Positions 21,705-30,937 of a DNA stretch of 37,466 nucleotides are shown here, piece after piece; the stretch's first letter is position 1; the number at the start of each line of letters is the position of its first letter. Under the pieces are notes generated by a model that searched no databases, had not been told where the DNA came from, and saw only the letters and a program-made list of their open reading frames with translations. Position numbers and translations under genes: made by a program. The DNA is taken from positions 1 to 37,466 of the forward strand of contig DJVF01000014.1 of NCBI GenBank assembly GCA_002441085.1, written 5' to 3'. Origin of the DNA: Patescibacteria group bacterium UBA6263. Its GTDB lineage: Bacteria > Patescibacteriota > Gracilibacteria > Absconditabacterales > Absconditicoccaceae.

Positions 21705-21707
21705 AAA

Positions 21708-21738
21708 AGGATCGGATAAAAATCCGATTCCCTTTGTA
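21708..21738. terminator. Bidirectional terminator
   Basis: AAAGGATCGGAT pairs with ATCCGATTCCCTTT (one bulge) across a short A-rich loop between two converging genes. Confidence 0.75.
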
Positions 21739-21740
21739 AT

Positions 21741-21989
21741 TTAATTGGCAAAATATTCTTCATAAATTTCTTGTATTTTTTGCCTTCTCTCTTGAGATAG
21801 CTCGCCTTTCATACCATTTACTTGCGTGGTTATTTTGTTTAGTAATGGTTTGAATTTACTATCGTAGTCTGTTAGGTTTTTTGCCTGTTGTTTGAGGCTA
21901 ATAATCTCGGATTTTAGGATCCTTTTTTTGGTTAGAATTCTAGCAAAGTTTTTGCCTAGCTGTTCAAATGCTTCGTCTATGTGTGTCAT
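21741..21989 (-). CDS. Small helical protein, TGA-free gene
   Basis: This 82-residue protein is unrecognised. It is predicted to be nearly all helical and charged (MTHIDEAFEQLGKNFARIL... ending IQEIYEEYFAN), perhaps a coiled coil. An upstream in-frame ATG at 22038-22040 overlaps the -35 box, so the start is taken at 21989. Its promoter is TTGACA (22035-22040) and TATATT (22013-22018), with a 16-base spacer. The leader contains TAAAACAAAATC. It has only three glycines, so the absence of TGA is weak evidence here, but its promoter and leader match the other TGA-free units. Confidence 0.8.
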   Translation of the reverse strand: MTHIDEAFEQLGKNFARILTKKRILKSEIISLKQQAKNLTDYDSKFKPLLNKITTQVNGMKGELSQERRQKIQEIYEEYFAN

Positions 21990-22012
21990 ATATTTGAGAT
22001 TTTGTTTTATAT

Positions 22013-22040
22013 AATATATGAAATTATAGTTTAATGTCAA
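22013..22040 (-). promoter_or_regulatory. Promoter of the 82-aa gene
   Basis: On the minus strand TTGACA and TATATT are separated by 16 bases, immediately after the terminator of ncRNA 3. Confidence 0.65.
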
Positions 22041-22042
22041 TT

Positions 22043-22175
22043 TAAAAAAAGCCGTCCAAGTATCACCAAATATAATTTGGGTCTAACTGACGGCGGTCTT
22101 GGATGATTATCCTAAGATCTAAGCTTTCCTCGCCATTTCTTGATTTATATTTCAATGGCCCATTAGCAATTGTTT
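22043..22175 (-). ncRNA. Structured noncoding RNA 3, family unknown
   Basis: A short GC-richer island with no open frame lies on the minus strand. Pairings are GCCATT with AATGGC near the 5' end, GGATAATCATCC locally, and a terminal stem GCCGTC (22089-22094) with GACGGC (22051-22056) enclosing CCAAA-TTATA-TTTGG, followed by T7. A possible promoter upstream on this strand is TTGAAA (22196-22201) and TATAAA (22176-22181), with a shorter-than-ideal spacer. It could instead be a leader on the plus strand before rsmI, but the T-run favours the minus strand. Confidence 0.45.
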
Positions 22176-22229
22176 TTTATAAATAAAATATTATATTTCA
22201 AGCATATTTTTATTATTATGTTTTGATTT

Positions 22230-22916
22230 ATGCTGTATTTTATACCTACACCAATAGGTAATAAAGATGATATAACTATTCGTGCTTTGAATTTATTTAA
22301 AGAGCTCAAATATCTAATATGCGAAGATACTAGGACTACGATGAAACTTTTGAAAATGTATGAAATAGATTATAAAGATAAGCAATTTTTATCTTTGACT
22401 AGTTTTACTACTCAGTGAAAGCTTAATCATTATCTAAATATCCTCAAGGAAAACGATGTCGGACTTGTCAGTGAAGCTGGGACACCATGACTTTCTGATC
22501 CATGAAAAAGTATGATTAAATTATGTAATGAAAACTGAATCCTATACTCTGTTTTACCTTGAGCAAATGCATTAATTCCTGCTGTCGTTGGATCGTGATT
22601 TGATAGTTCAGAATTTATTTATTTATGATTTTTGCCGCAAAAAAAAGGGAGGCAGACTAAATTAAGATGGATCCTGGATTCTTCGCTTCGCTCAGAATGA
22701 CAGATTCCTGTGTTTTTTTATGAGTCTGTACATAGATTTGAAAAATTATTGAAAGAGCTCAAAGAGCTTGGGTTTGATGGTCAGATTTCAGTATCTAGAG
22801 AATTGAGTAAGATGTTTGAGCAACAAGTTAGCTGAAGCTTGGATGAAATAATAGATTTGGTAAAACAAAAAAAACTCCCGATTAAGGGAGAGTTTGTTGT
22901 GGGGTTAAAAAATTAA
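22230..22916 (+). CDS. rsmI: 16S rRNA (cytidine1402-2'-O)-methyltransferase
   Basis: RsmI methylates the 2'-O of C1402 in 16S rRNA using SAM. The 228-residue product opens MLYFIPTPIGNKDDITIRAL, a clear match to the family start (TPIGN). It continues with LICEDTRTT, SEAGTPGLSDPG and LPGANALIPAVVGSG, all family motifs, several with TGA-coded Gly. An in-frame ATG twelve bases upstream is possible, but ML-F-PTPIGN is the usual beginning. After FLPQKKGRQTKLRWIL the gene contains the dispersed repeat encoding DSSLRSEGQ, then returns to the family pattern with VFFYESVHRF. The end overlaps the converging hypothetical by four bases. Confidence 0.93.
22677..22702. repeat. Dispersed repeat copy inside rsmI
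   Basis: This is the same element as at 7679-7704 in glyA, here read in the other orientation. Its TGA is read as Gly in the protein. It sits just before the conserved FYESVHRF segment. Confidence 0.7.
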
Positions 22917-23362
22917 TTATTTTTTATTTCTTTTTTTAAAGCGTTTTCTTTTTTTTGATTATTATTTATTTCTATCATAGAAAGTATCTCTTTTTGATAT
23001 GTTTTTGCTTTTTCTAATAATTGATAATTATTATATATTCAATGTTTATTGTTTTCATCTCAACTGTATGACATTGTTTTTCAATCTATTTTTATTGTTA
23101 TTCATACTGCTCGATCTTTTCTAAACATATCTGCACTCATATCATAATTAAAAATTTCTTTTCCATTCTTTGTTAAAATAAATTTTGCGTAAGATCAACC
23201 ATCTCATCGATTACTTTCTATTTGTAATTTAGAATCTCAATTAGATATTGTTTTATCTCATTGGTCTCGTCATAATTGGTTCATTTCTTTGACAAAATCT
23301 TGAACTTGTTCAAGTTTTTCTTTATCTGAAAATTTTTCTGTTTTTGTCTCAAATTTTTCCAT
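22913..23362 (-). CDS. Hypothetical protein, paralogue of the next upstream gene
   Basis: The 149-residue protein is hydrophilic, Lys/Asn/Glu rich and unrecognised. Its segment EQVQDFVKEMNQLG and its later NNYQLLEKAKTYQKEILSMI match, in order, KEFQKFVKDMNQIG and DGYNILANAKISQKQIKSII of the gene at 23411-23950, so the two are probably diverged tandem copies. No signal peptide is seen. It lies downstream of the Tat-exported transglycosylase on the same strand. Confidence 0.7.
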
Positions 23363-23410
23363 ATTACTTATTATAAATATAAATGTATTTTTATTATATA
23401 TGTATTTTTA

Positions 23411-23950
23411 TTATATATATATTTTTAGATTTTGTCAAATAAGTTTAGTCAAAGTTTGAGATATTATAGATTTTATTTGTTTCTGACTAATTTTTGCGTT
23501 TGCTAATATATTATATCAATCAAATAATCAAACTTGATCATAGGTTCATACATATGAAGCTTGTTTGGATTGGAATTGGATAATTGCAAATAATATCGAC
23601 TGTTTACCATCTTTGGTGTAAAAATCTTTGGATTCTCAATGATAAGCAAACTCTAATGTTGAATTTTTGTATAGATAAATATTTGTATAAAACCTATCTT
23701 TTTTGATTTGGGACTTTATTTCTAATCTATGTTTTTGATCCAAGATTATTTGATTTGATAATTTAAGTCAGATTTGATTCATATCTTTGACAAATTTTTG
23801 GAATTCTTTTAATCTTTTTATTTTGGTTTTTGATTTTTTAATTTGAGATTCCAATAAAAAATCTTCTGTATCTTCTATAATTTCTTTGTATTTCTCAAAT
23901 TTGTCTTTGTGTAACATAATTTCTGGATTGGATATTTCAAATATTTCCAT
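23411..23950 (-). CDS. Hypothetical protein, paralogue of its downstream neighbour
   Basis: The 179-residue protein is unrecognised. Residues 1-55 look like a charged helical or coiled-coil region, and the rest is a mixed domain with aromatic residues. It shares two spaced motifs with the protein encoded at 22913-23362. It starts 22 bases after the transglycosylase stop, so the three genes probably form one transcript. A role in wall turnover or phage-like functions would be a guess. Confidence 0.7.
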
Positions 23951-23972
23951 TAATATTTTTGGAAGTAAATAT

Positions 23973-25340
23973 TTAATTTTTTCTGACTTTGATATATACG
24001 ATATTTCACTCTTTTATATGTCTGGCTATGTCTCAGTTAAATTGCACTATATTTAAATTACCAGTATTGGCATATTTATCTCAATTACTCTTATCTCGCT
24101 CATCAAATCTATCGCTTATAATTAATGGAGTATCTCATTTTTTGACTTGATAACGAAACAATCTAAATCACTGTGAATTATGTTGTTTGGTATCTACAAA
24201 TTCAGATTTAATTAATGTATTTTCTGGAATAGTCTCTCTATCTTTGGGAACTGGGACTCTTTTCCCTTTGTCTGCTATATTCTCAGTATATGTTCCAATT
24301 TGCATATATCTTTGTAATTCAAAATTTTGCATAGATTCTTCAAAATAAGCCAAATATCAATCATATCAAGTCTTTTCTCAATCTATCACAAATTCCAAAT
24401 TATTTAGTCTTTGTTTGATAGATGAATTTTGTTTTTTACAATTTTGTATATCCTTGTAAATATTTTTTGAAAAATTCTTTGGAAATCAATCTCATGTAAT
24501 ATCATTTATAATTGATCGGTACTCTATAATATTGTAACCATATCATCATTTTCAAGAGTATCATCTTCATGAATAGTATCTTAATGCATGTATTCGAGCA
24601 TCAGTTCAATTTCATGCACGTCTTTTGCAATCCATCAAAAATCTAGCTGCTACATCTACAGCCATTACTGGATGAAATCTGTCATCGTATTCTACTAATT
24701 TAGATAAGTCATATTTATTATCTTTTAATTTTTTTTTGATCAAATTACCATGCTTGGTGTCTCTCATTTGTTTTGTGAATCTAGGCAGTGTTTTGAGTCC
24801 AAAATCATGAGCATTGATAGCTTGAATATGTATCAACCCTAATCCTCCATCTCAACTAAGATTTGGCATTGTCGGATCTCACATTCATTCTTGAGCCATC
24901 ATAGCCATTAATAGTCAACGAGGAATTCAATAACGATCTTCTACAACATCAGTAAGCGGTTTCCACCTTAAGCATCTAGATACTCTAGAAAGCATACTAA
25001 ATTTACTTCAGGTATTATTTAAAAAAGCGATATCTTTGTCTTTGACTATTGCTTGATATCATAAATGTATTGGTTTGTCTCTGAGTGAATTGATATTTAC
25101 TTGTATACTTTCTTTTTGTTTATTTGGAGTTGAGTCATCAGTCAAAATATCGTATAATAATTTTGATCAAGAACCCAAAATGATAGCTCATCAAGAAACT
25201 AATCATAATTTTTTGAGAAAATCTCTTCTAGAAGATAGGCTTTTGTTGGTGTCTGGAGTATCTGATTTTTTAATATCCCACTCAAACTCATTTTCACTTA
25301 TTTGTTTCATATTTATTGGTCTTGCAAATAAAGTAAACAT
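23973..25340 (-). CDS. Tat-exported lytic transglycosylase-like protein with LysM
   Basis: The 455-residue product has a twin-arginine signal (SLSSRRDFLKKLG, then a hydrophobic stretch with AIILGSGS) at about residues 29-53. The middle has an SLT-like region: GIPRGLLMAMMAQEGMGDPTM, with a candidate catalytic Glu, then SGDGGLGLIHIQAINAHDFG. The C-terminal 65 residues form a LysM-like domain (YQVKKGDTPLIISDRF ... HIKEGNIVYIKV). Together this suggests a secreted peptidoglycan-cleaving enzyme that binds the wall. The start is M1 at 25340, although M12 is also possible. It is transcribed away from the PLD lipoprotein, with only 37 bases between the starts. Confidence 0.82.
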
Positions 25341-25377
25341 CGATATTTTACATAAAAATATTTATTTGTCAAAAAAT

Positions 25378-26379
25378 ATGAAGAAAATCAGACTTTTGAT
25401 ATGGTTTGTTATGATAATTTTTTTGGCTGGATGTATGCAAATACAGCTATGAGACGGATATAAGAAAAAATCAAATCCCAATTGTGTCTGGAATCTTGAT
25501 AGGATAGTAAATATTACTTGAGAAATATATATTACTCCATGAAACTTTGAATCATACTATGATAGTTTGGCAAATACTCAAAGTGGATTAAAGATACAAG
25601 TCTATGAATTTACTGAAAAAAGGATTAGAGAACTTATCAAAAAATTAGCTAAGAAATGAACTGATATAAAAATAATCATTGAAGATAAAAAATTCCAACA
25701 ATATAGAAATACTTACAAAGATTTATTGGCTCTATTTAGTGGATATCAAAATATTCAGATCAAATCTGACAAACAAATGTGAACAGAATATATTCATAGC
25801 AAGATTGATTTATTGGATGATAGTTTTTGGATCAAGACTAATAATATTACAGCATCAGCCTGGAAATCTAGTCGTGAGTATATGTTTCATAGTTATGATA
25901 TATGAATAAAAGAAAGTTTGGATAAAGTTTTTGATAAAGATTGGATGGGAGAAAAAATAGATACAAAAGATATTCATCCAAATCTCTTGATATGTAATAT
26001 CAATTGTAGAGATTGAATCGAAAGTATATTGAAATGAGCTAATGAATCGATTTTTATACAAACTCAGTATATCACTGATCCTAGTATCTGGGAAATATTA
26101 AAAAACAAAAACAATCTATCCTGATTCCAAATTATAGTTGCTAATACCGATGATAATAGCGAATTGCTTAGTTATTTTTGACCTAAAAAAGTAAAAAAGC
26201 TAAAAAAGCCGTATGTACATGCAAAGATGATTTTGATAGATAATAAATATTTAATTCTTGGAAGTATGAATCTATCGGAGAACTCTTTGGATAACAATAG
26301 AGAAATATGAATAATATTGATAGATCAGTATTTAATTAATAAATTTAAAAATCAGTTTGATAAAGATTGGAATATCTAA
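25378..26379 (+). CDS. Phospholipase D-like lipoprotein
   Basis: The 333-residue product starts with a lipoprotein signal (MKKIRLLIWFVMIIFLAGC). It carries two HKD motifs: H-x-K-x4-D in YIHSKIDLLDD and again in YVHAKMILIDNKYLILGSMNLSENS. Two HKD motifs form one active site in the PLD superfamily, which includes phospholipases, cardiolipin synthases and nucleases. As a surface lipoprotein it probably acts outside the membrane, on lipids or on extracellular nucleic acid; the sequence does not say which. It is divergent from the SLT-LysM gene. Confidence 0.9.
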
Positions 26380-26394
26380 AGTTTTTGATTTGAA

Positions 26395-26440
26395 TTAACT
26401 AATTAAAAAATTAAAAGATTAACTAATTAAAAGATTTTTA
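26395..26440. repeat. AT-rich low-complexity repeat
   Basis: Strings of the type AACTAATTAAAAAATTAAAAG recur here, at about 14946-14977 (before rnhB) and at about 30704-30722 (before thyA). They look like a dispersed AT-rich word rather than chance homopolymers. Confidence 0.4.
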
Positions 26441-26454
26441 ACTTAATTTAGATT

Positions 26455-27048
26455 ATGGAAAAAATTATAGGAATAGATTTGGATGAAGTATTGTCAGAGA
26501 CAGTAGAAACGATGCTAAAATCTCACAACAATATGATAAATGGTATACCTATATACAAACAAGACATATCAGACTATTATATTTTTAATATCAAAAAATA
26601 TAAATTATCACAAGAAGCTGCCGTGAGGTTTTTTAGAAATTTTTATGATCAGACTCAAAGTAATGATGATATACCAGCCATCAAAGGATCTGTGGATTGA
26701 CTCAAAAGATTAAAAAAAAACTGATGGAAAATAGTTATAGTAACAGCTAGGAGAGAAGAAATTAGAGATATCACGATTAGTCGGCTAGATCATCATTTCC
26801 CGTGACTGTGGGATGATATACTTTTTGCTAGTCATTTTACAGACAAACAAATAAACAAATCTGAATTATGTAAGCAAAATTGAATTGAAATAATGATTGA
26901 AGATAATTTGGACTATGCGATTGAAATGGCTAATGCTGGCATTAAAATGTATTTGTTGGATAAACCTTGGAATCAAAAATTTGATCCAGAGATTCATAAA
27001 AATATTAAAAAAATTAATTCTCGAGGTGAGTTAGATATCATGTTGTAA
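26455..27048 (+). CDS. HAD-family 5'(3')-deoxyribonucleotidase-like protein
   Basis: The 197-residue product fits the small HAD phosphatases related to 5'(3')-deoxyribonucleotidases (NT5C type), which dephosphorylate deoxynucleoside monophosphates. Motif I is IGIDLDEVL with Asp8 and Asp10. A helical cap follows, then motif II in VIVTARREE and motif IV in IMIEDNLDYAIEMANAG. It is followed 120 bases later by folA, and thyA is nearby, so a role in deoxynucleotide balance is plausible. Confidence 0.82.
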
Positions 27049-27055
27049 TAAAATA

Positions 27056-27113
27056 GTTACAAGTAGTTGCAAAATTACTACAATTTGAAACTATTTGTTG
27101 CTATTTGTAACGA
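27056..27113. repeat. Imperfect inverted repeat before folA
   Basis: GTTACAAGTAGTTGCAAA pairs imperfectly with TTTGTTGCTATTTGTAAC. It may terminate the upstream gene or be a degenerate short element. Confidence 0.45.
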
Positions 27114-27167
27114 GACATATTAGCAATACTTATTAAAGAAATAAATTTATATTGTAAATAATAATAA

Positions 27168-27647
27168 ATGAAGCTTTCAATGATAGTTGCTATGGCAAGA
27201 AATAGAGTGATATGAAAAGACAAAGAACTTGTATGGCATTATCCAGAAGATTTTAAATATTTCAAAGAAAAGACTACAGGACACTCTATCATAATGTGAC
27301 AAAAGACTTATGAATCTATAGGTAAACCTTTACCCAATAGAAGAAATATAGTTTTGACCAAGGAAGATGAGATAGATGGAGTAGAATGTTTTCATAGTAT
27401 AGAAAGTTTAATGGAGAATTTAAAAAAAACCACTTCGGAAGATGAAGAAGTTTTTGTAATATGATGAGCATATGTTTACAAGCAGTTTTTGGATCTAGGA
27501 ATCATAGAGACTCTGTATCTAACTGATGTGAAAAGAGAATATGAGTGAAACATATATTTTCCAGATTTTAAAGATAAGTTTGAGGAAGTAAGTAGAGATG
27601 ATAGGGGTGAAATTGATTTTGTGGTGTATAAAAGAAAATTAAAATAA
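27168..27647 (+). CDS. folA: Dihydrofolate reductase
   Basis: DHFR reduces dihydrofolate to tetrahydrofolate with NADPH, regenerating the cofactor that thymidylate synthase oxidises. The 159-residue product starts MKLSMIVAMARNRVIGKDKELVWHYPEDFKYFK, with the acidic active-site residue in PED. It has the [22 protein letters not shown] segment and the late VFVIGGAYVYKQFL motif. Several glycines, including both in VIGGA, are TGA-coded. glyA and thyA in the same window complete the thymidylate cycle. Confidence 0.95.
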
Positions 27648-27655
27648 ATTCATTG

Positions 27656-27692
27656 TCATTTCGACCGAATGAGGTGAGTGGAGAAATCTCTT
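27656..27692. repeat. Dispersed repeat, TCATTTCGACCGAA type
   Basis: GTCATTTCGACCGAATGAGG and the following GAGAAATCTCT match the arms of the element at 29604-29692. This is one arm only, placed directly after folA. Confidence 0.55.
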
Positions 27693-27743
27693 TAAAATTG
27701 TCTTTATGGTGCCATTAAAAAATATAATGACGCTTCGCTTTGA

Positions 27744-27772
27744 CCTACTTTTGTCATTGCCACAAAAATAGG
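27744..27772. repeat. Inverted repeat CCTACTTTTG / CAAAAATAGG
   Basis: The arms pair with one mismatch across a short loop, in the gap between folA and the cysteine-rich gene. It could serve as a transcription terminator or be part of a dispersed element. Confidence 0.5.
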
Positions 27773-27867
27773 CAAAACGTCTAGAAAAATCATCCGCCAT
27801 TTTGATTTTTCTTTGTTTTGCTTAATCAATGTAATCTTTCCAGCTGTAATTATACACGTATGTATTG

Positions 27868-28110
27868 CTATGAGTTTTTAGTTTGCTTGTTATCTTTACT
27901 AATATTTTTATGAGGATAGCAACATAAGACATTATCTAAATATTGAATTCAACAAAAATAAGGGCAGATAGAAATATTTTTGACCGCACATTTGTGTGTG
28001 TCAGTTTTTTCTGCTTCATTTCGAGGACATTTCATCTGTTTCCAAGAAGTATCATCTGAAGAAGTCAGATCTATATCCATATTTGCTCAGTCTAGAATTT
28101 TGATTTGCAT
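27868..28110 (-). CDS. Small cysteine-rich protein, possible zinc binder
   Basis: The 80-residue protein has an acidic N-terminus (MQIKILDGANMDIDLTSS) and a Cys/His-rich C-terminal half (KCPRNEAEKTDTHKC, SICPYFC, NVLCCYPH), a pattern suited to metal binding. I do not recognise a family. One glycine near the start and one in the Cys-rich part are TGA-coded. The ends are taken from ATG 28110 and the TAG at 27868. Confidence 0.7.
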
Positions 28111-28175
28111 GAAAGTATATTAATAATTAAGATTTTTACTAAATAAATCCTCAGTCTCGTCGTTTCACTCTTCGC

Positions 28176-28210
28176 CAGCTCCCTTAAAAAAGGAGCACAA
28201 AAGCCGGAAT
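28176..28210. repeat. Short palindromic element between genes
   Basis: The core GCTCCCTTAAAAAAGGAGC is an inverted repeat, flanked by GC-richer sequence. It resembles the repeat cores absorbed into mutS and lepA. Confidence 0.5.
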
Positions 28211-28232
28211 AACGAGGTGTTTGTAATGACAG

Positions 28233-28856
28233 CTATACTATTTTTCCTCGTCTTTTATTGTCTGTATTATTAAATCAAAATTTATCACTATTCAATTCCA
28301 AAACCAGCCTTTTGAATCAGATTGGGTTGTGAGTATAGATTTTTCATGGAGTATCTTTTTCTATGATTTGATCTTGGATTTTTTGTATTTCTATAAATGT
28401 ATTTGCTTTGCCTGGTGCGTGAATATATTCTGTATCGGAAATAAGTATTCAGATATGTTTGGGAACTAATCAATCTTTTGAGAAAAAAATTAGATCTCAG
28501 GCTTGGATTGATCATCTATGGATATTTATTCCGTAATTATCAAAATATTCGTTTGTATGTCTAATATCAGATTTGGACAATCAAAATTTATTTAATATAT
28601 AAGTAATAAATCCTGAACAATCAAATCAATTTTCATCTATTCATTTATCTGGTCATTTGTATCAATGTGAAGGATATCATAAATATTTATTAGCTTCATT
28701 TACCAGCTGGAGTCTAATATCTTGTAGAATATTTTTAAGTTCAGACAAAGTTTGAGACTGTATTTCTCATTGGAGATTGATGATTCAATTTTGAATATGT
28801 CAGACTCATTCTATCTTGTGCATATATGATATTATATATAAATTTAAGATTGCCAT
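28233..28856 (-). CDS. NlpC/P60 family cysteine peptidase
   Basis: NlpC/P60 enzymes cleave peptide bonds in peptidoglycan stems. The 207-residue product has the catalytic cysteine in NGFDCSGFITYIL and the catalytic histidine in PKHIGILISDTEYIHAPGK, in the usual order. The N-terminal about 85 residues are helical and may be a targeting or binding segment. There is no clear signal peptide, although the first residues are hydrophobic (MAILNLYIISYM). A second in-frame ATG at residue 12 is an alternative start. With the SLT-LysM gene it makes a second wall hydrolase in this window. Confidence 0.85.
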
Positions 28857-28902
28857 GCAGAATTTATCTAGCAAAGTGATAATCGTAATGACGGCAAAAC
28901 GA

Positions 28903-29580
28903 CTATAGTATTGTAAAGGTTTTGTCTGTGCCGTAATATTCTGGTCGATTGGCATTGTAGTGAGAGAACATTCTTTCTAGTCTATCTTGAGCCAACTCCT
29001 CTACTCCTAGTGCAGCTAATTCATCTCTAATAGCTTGTTTGGCTGAGTCTATTTGCTCAGCATCTGAAATAATTTTTTCAAATTCTGCTACATAACCATA
29101 TCAAGCATTTTGATCTATAGATACGTTGAAGTCTTTGTATGCGTAATCTTTTCTATTTCTGGACCATTTGGATTGATATTCAAATCCATTATCAAGAATA
29201 AGTTTGTCTAATTCATGTATCGTCAATCCTGGAGTTTCATGTTCAAATTCTAATCTTGCAGTACCATTTTCGCTTGTAGTATCATCAGCTGTAGCTTTGA
29301 TCACAAAAAGTACTTTGCCATCAGCATCTCTTGTACGTATAGAATGTTTTTTTCAATTAATCAAAATATGTTCAAGTTTTTCATGATGATCTGGATGGAT
29401 ATATTCTTGTAATTTATCTTTCAGATCTTGAAAATCACCATTTGCTAAAAAATAATGATTAAGCTGATTGCTTCATCCAGTTTCTTTGGTATCTGGATGA
29501 GCGAGTAATTTTTGGATCAAATTATTTGCATTTTCTTCTTCTCCTAGGAGAACTTTGATTTCAATTTCAAAAGTATTCAT
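28903..29580 (-). CDS. CYTH domain protein (class IV adenylyl cyclase / thiamine triphosphatase type)
   Basis: The 225-residue product carries the ExExK signature at its N-terminus (FEIEIKVLL, Glu5/Glu7/Lys9). It also has the alternating charged strands of the CYTH triphosphate tunnel: HSIRTRDADGKVLFVIKATAD, TARLEFEHET, and WSRNRKDYAYKDFNVSIDQNAG. Members bind triphosphates and act as adenylyl cyclases or tripolyphosphatases; the exact activity cannot be chosen here. Almost all its glycines are GGN (one TGA in NAG), but its overall style matches the host. Confidence 0.85.
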
Positions 29581-29603
29581 TGGATTTTGGATATATTAAA
29601 AAA

Positions 29604-29692
29604 ACTGTCATTTCGACTTTTTACTGTCATCTCGACCGAAGCGGAGAGATCTCTTTGTGGTCTAGAGATTTCTCATAACATTCGAGATGACA
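29604..29692. repeat. Palindromic dispersed element
   Basis: GTCATCTCGA (from 29622) and TCGAGATGAC (to 29691) form the outer arms. GAGAGATCTC and GAGATTTCTC form inner arms. A partial copy of the left arm lies at 29608 and another at 27656. The element lies between the CYTH gene and thyA and is about the size of a small REP/MITE-like unit. No transposase is near. Confidence 0.6.
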
Positions 29693-29697
29693 AGGGG

Positions 29698-30696
29698 CTA
29701 AGAGCCACCTATATTTGCTATAGGAGCTTTGATAGCTGGATGTGGATCGTAACCCTCAAGTGTTATATCTTCAAATTTAAAGTCATCTATACTTTTTATT
29801 TCAGGATTGAGTTTGATATTTGGGAATTCTTTTGCTTCTCTAGAGAGTTGAAGTTTGACTTGCTCGAAGTGATTGGAATAGATATGTACATCTCCAAATG
29901 TATGAACAAATTCTCATGGCTGCAATCATGTCACTTGAGCTACCATAAGCAAAAGTAAAGCATAAGAAGCTATATTGAAAGGTACTCATAGAAATGAATC
30001 AGCACTTCTTTGATATAATCATAGATTGAGCTTATTATCCTCTGTGACTGCAAATTGAAATGTCGTATGGCAAAATGGAGGTACTTCGCTCTTATTTCCT
30101 TCTGATGCCATAGCATAAATAAAATCTGGATTCCAAGCAGAAATCACATATGATTTTCTAAATGGTTTATCTTTGAGTCAATTGACTACTCGACCTAATT
30201 GATCTATTTCACGTCCATCAGATGCTGGTCGTCTCCTCCACATCCTACCATATATGGTGATGAGTTCTCATCGATTTTTTACAAATTCACTATCCTTATC
30301 CTCTGCTTTTAATTTTGCTATAAAATCTGCTTGAGATAAATCTCCACTAGGATCGTTTTCCAAGCAATGTTTGTGATATCTCTTTCGAGCCCATTCATCT
30401 CGGATATGTACATCATTATCTACAAGGTATTTGACATTGGAATCTCATTTGAGGAATCGAATCAATTCATGTAAAATTCATCTAAAAAATACCTTTTTGG
30501 TGGTAAGTAATGGAAATCACTTAGATAAATCAAATCTAATCTGACGTCCAAATACTGAACGTATAAATGGTGGTTGTTCACCATTTTTTGCATATTCCGC
30601 AAGTACTTCTGGAGTGAAAAATACCTTTTTGTCGGAACCATTTTCCATAATATCCTTGAGCAGGTCAAGGTATTGATATTCAGGGTGTTTGGACAT
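29698..30696 (-). CDS. thyA: Thymidylate synthase
   Basis: ThyA methylates dUMP to dTMP with methylene-THF. The 332-residue product is longer than the E. coli enzyme (264). The difference lies mainly in the first about 200 residues, including an inserted region with [21 protein letters not shown], as in several longer bacterial forms. Key features are present: [23 protein letters not shown], the active-site cysteine in [11 protein letters not shown], and the dUMP-binding [19 protein letters not shown]. The C-terminal tail ends in APIANIGGS. folA and the deoxyribonucleotidase-like gene are within 4 kb. Confidence 0.96.
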
Positions 30697-30937
30697 GAGT
30701 ATAAATTAAAAAATTAAAAGATTCTAGATTTCAAAATTAAAGTTGATCAGATTTTTGTTTTAGTTATTTTTTTGTTTAAGAAAATTTGAAAGAAAATCAA
30801 ACATAAAAAGTTTAGTCAGTTCAAAATTAGGTTGTAAAAAGACGAGAAAAAAGTATCTTTCGATTAATAATATTTGAACAGTTGATAAACAGTAATTAGA
30901 TTTTATGCTTTTACATTTCTATGTTTCGACATCTATT

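Noticed and set aside
22873..22894. CTCCC/GGGAG hairpin near the end of rsmI as a terminator
   Set aside because: It lies inside the coding sequence and lacks a following T-tract.
28288..28515. Minus-strand 75-codon frame overlapping the NlpC/P60 gene
   Set aside because: It is in another frame; the frame with the FDCSGF and HIGIL motifs runs on to the TAG at 28233.
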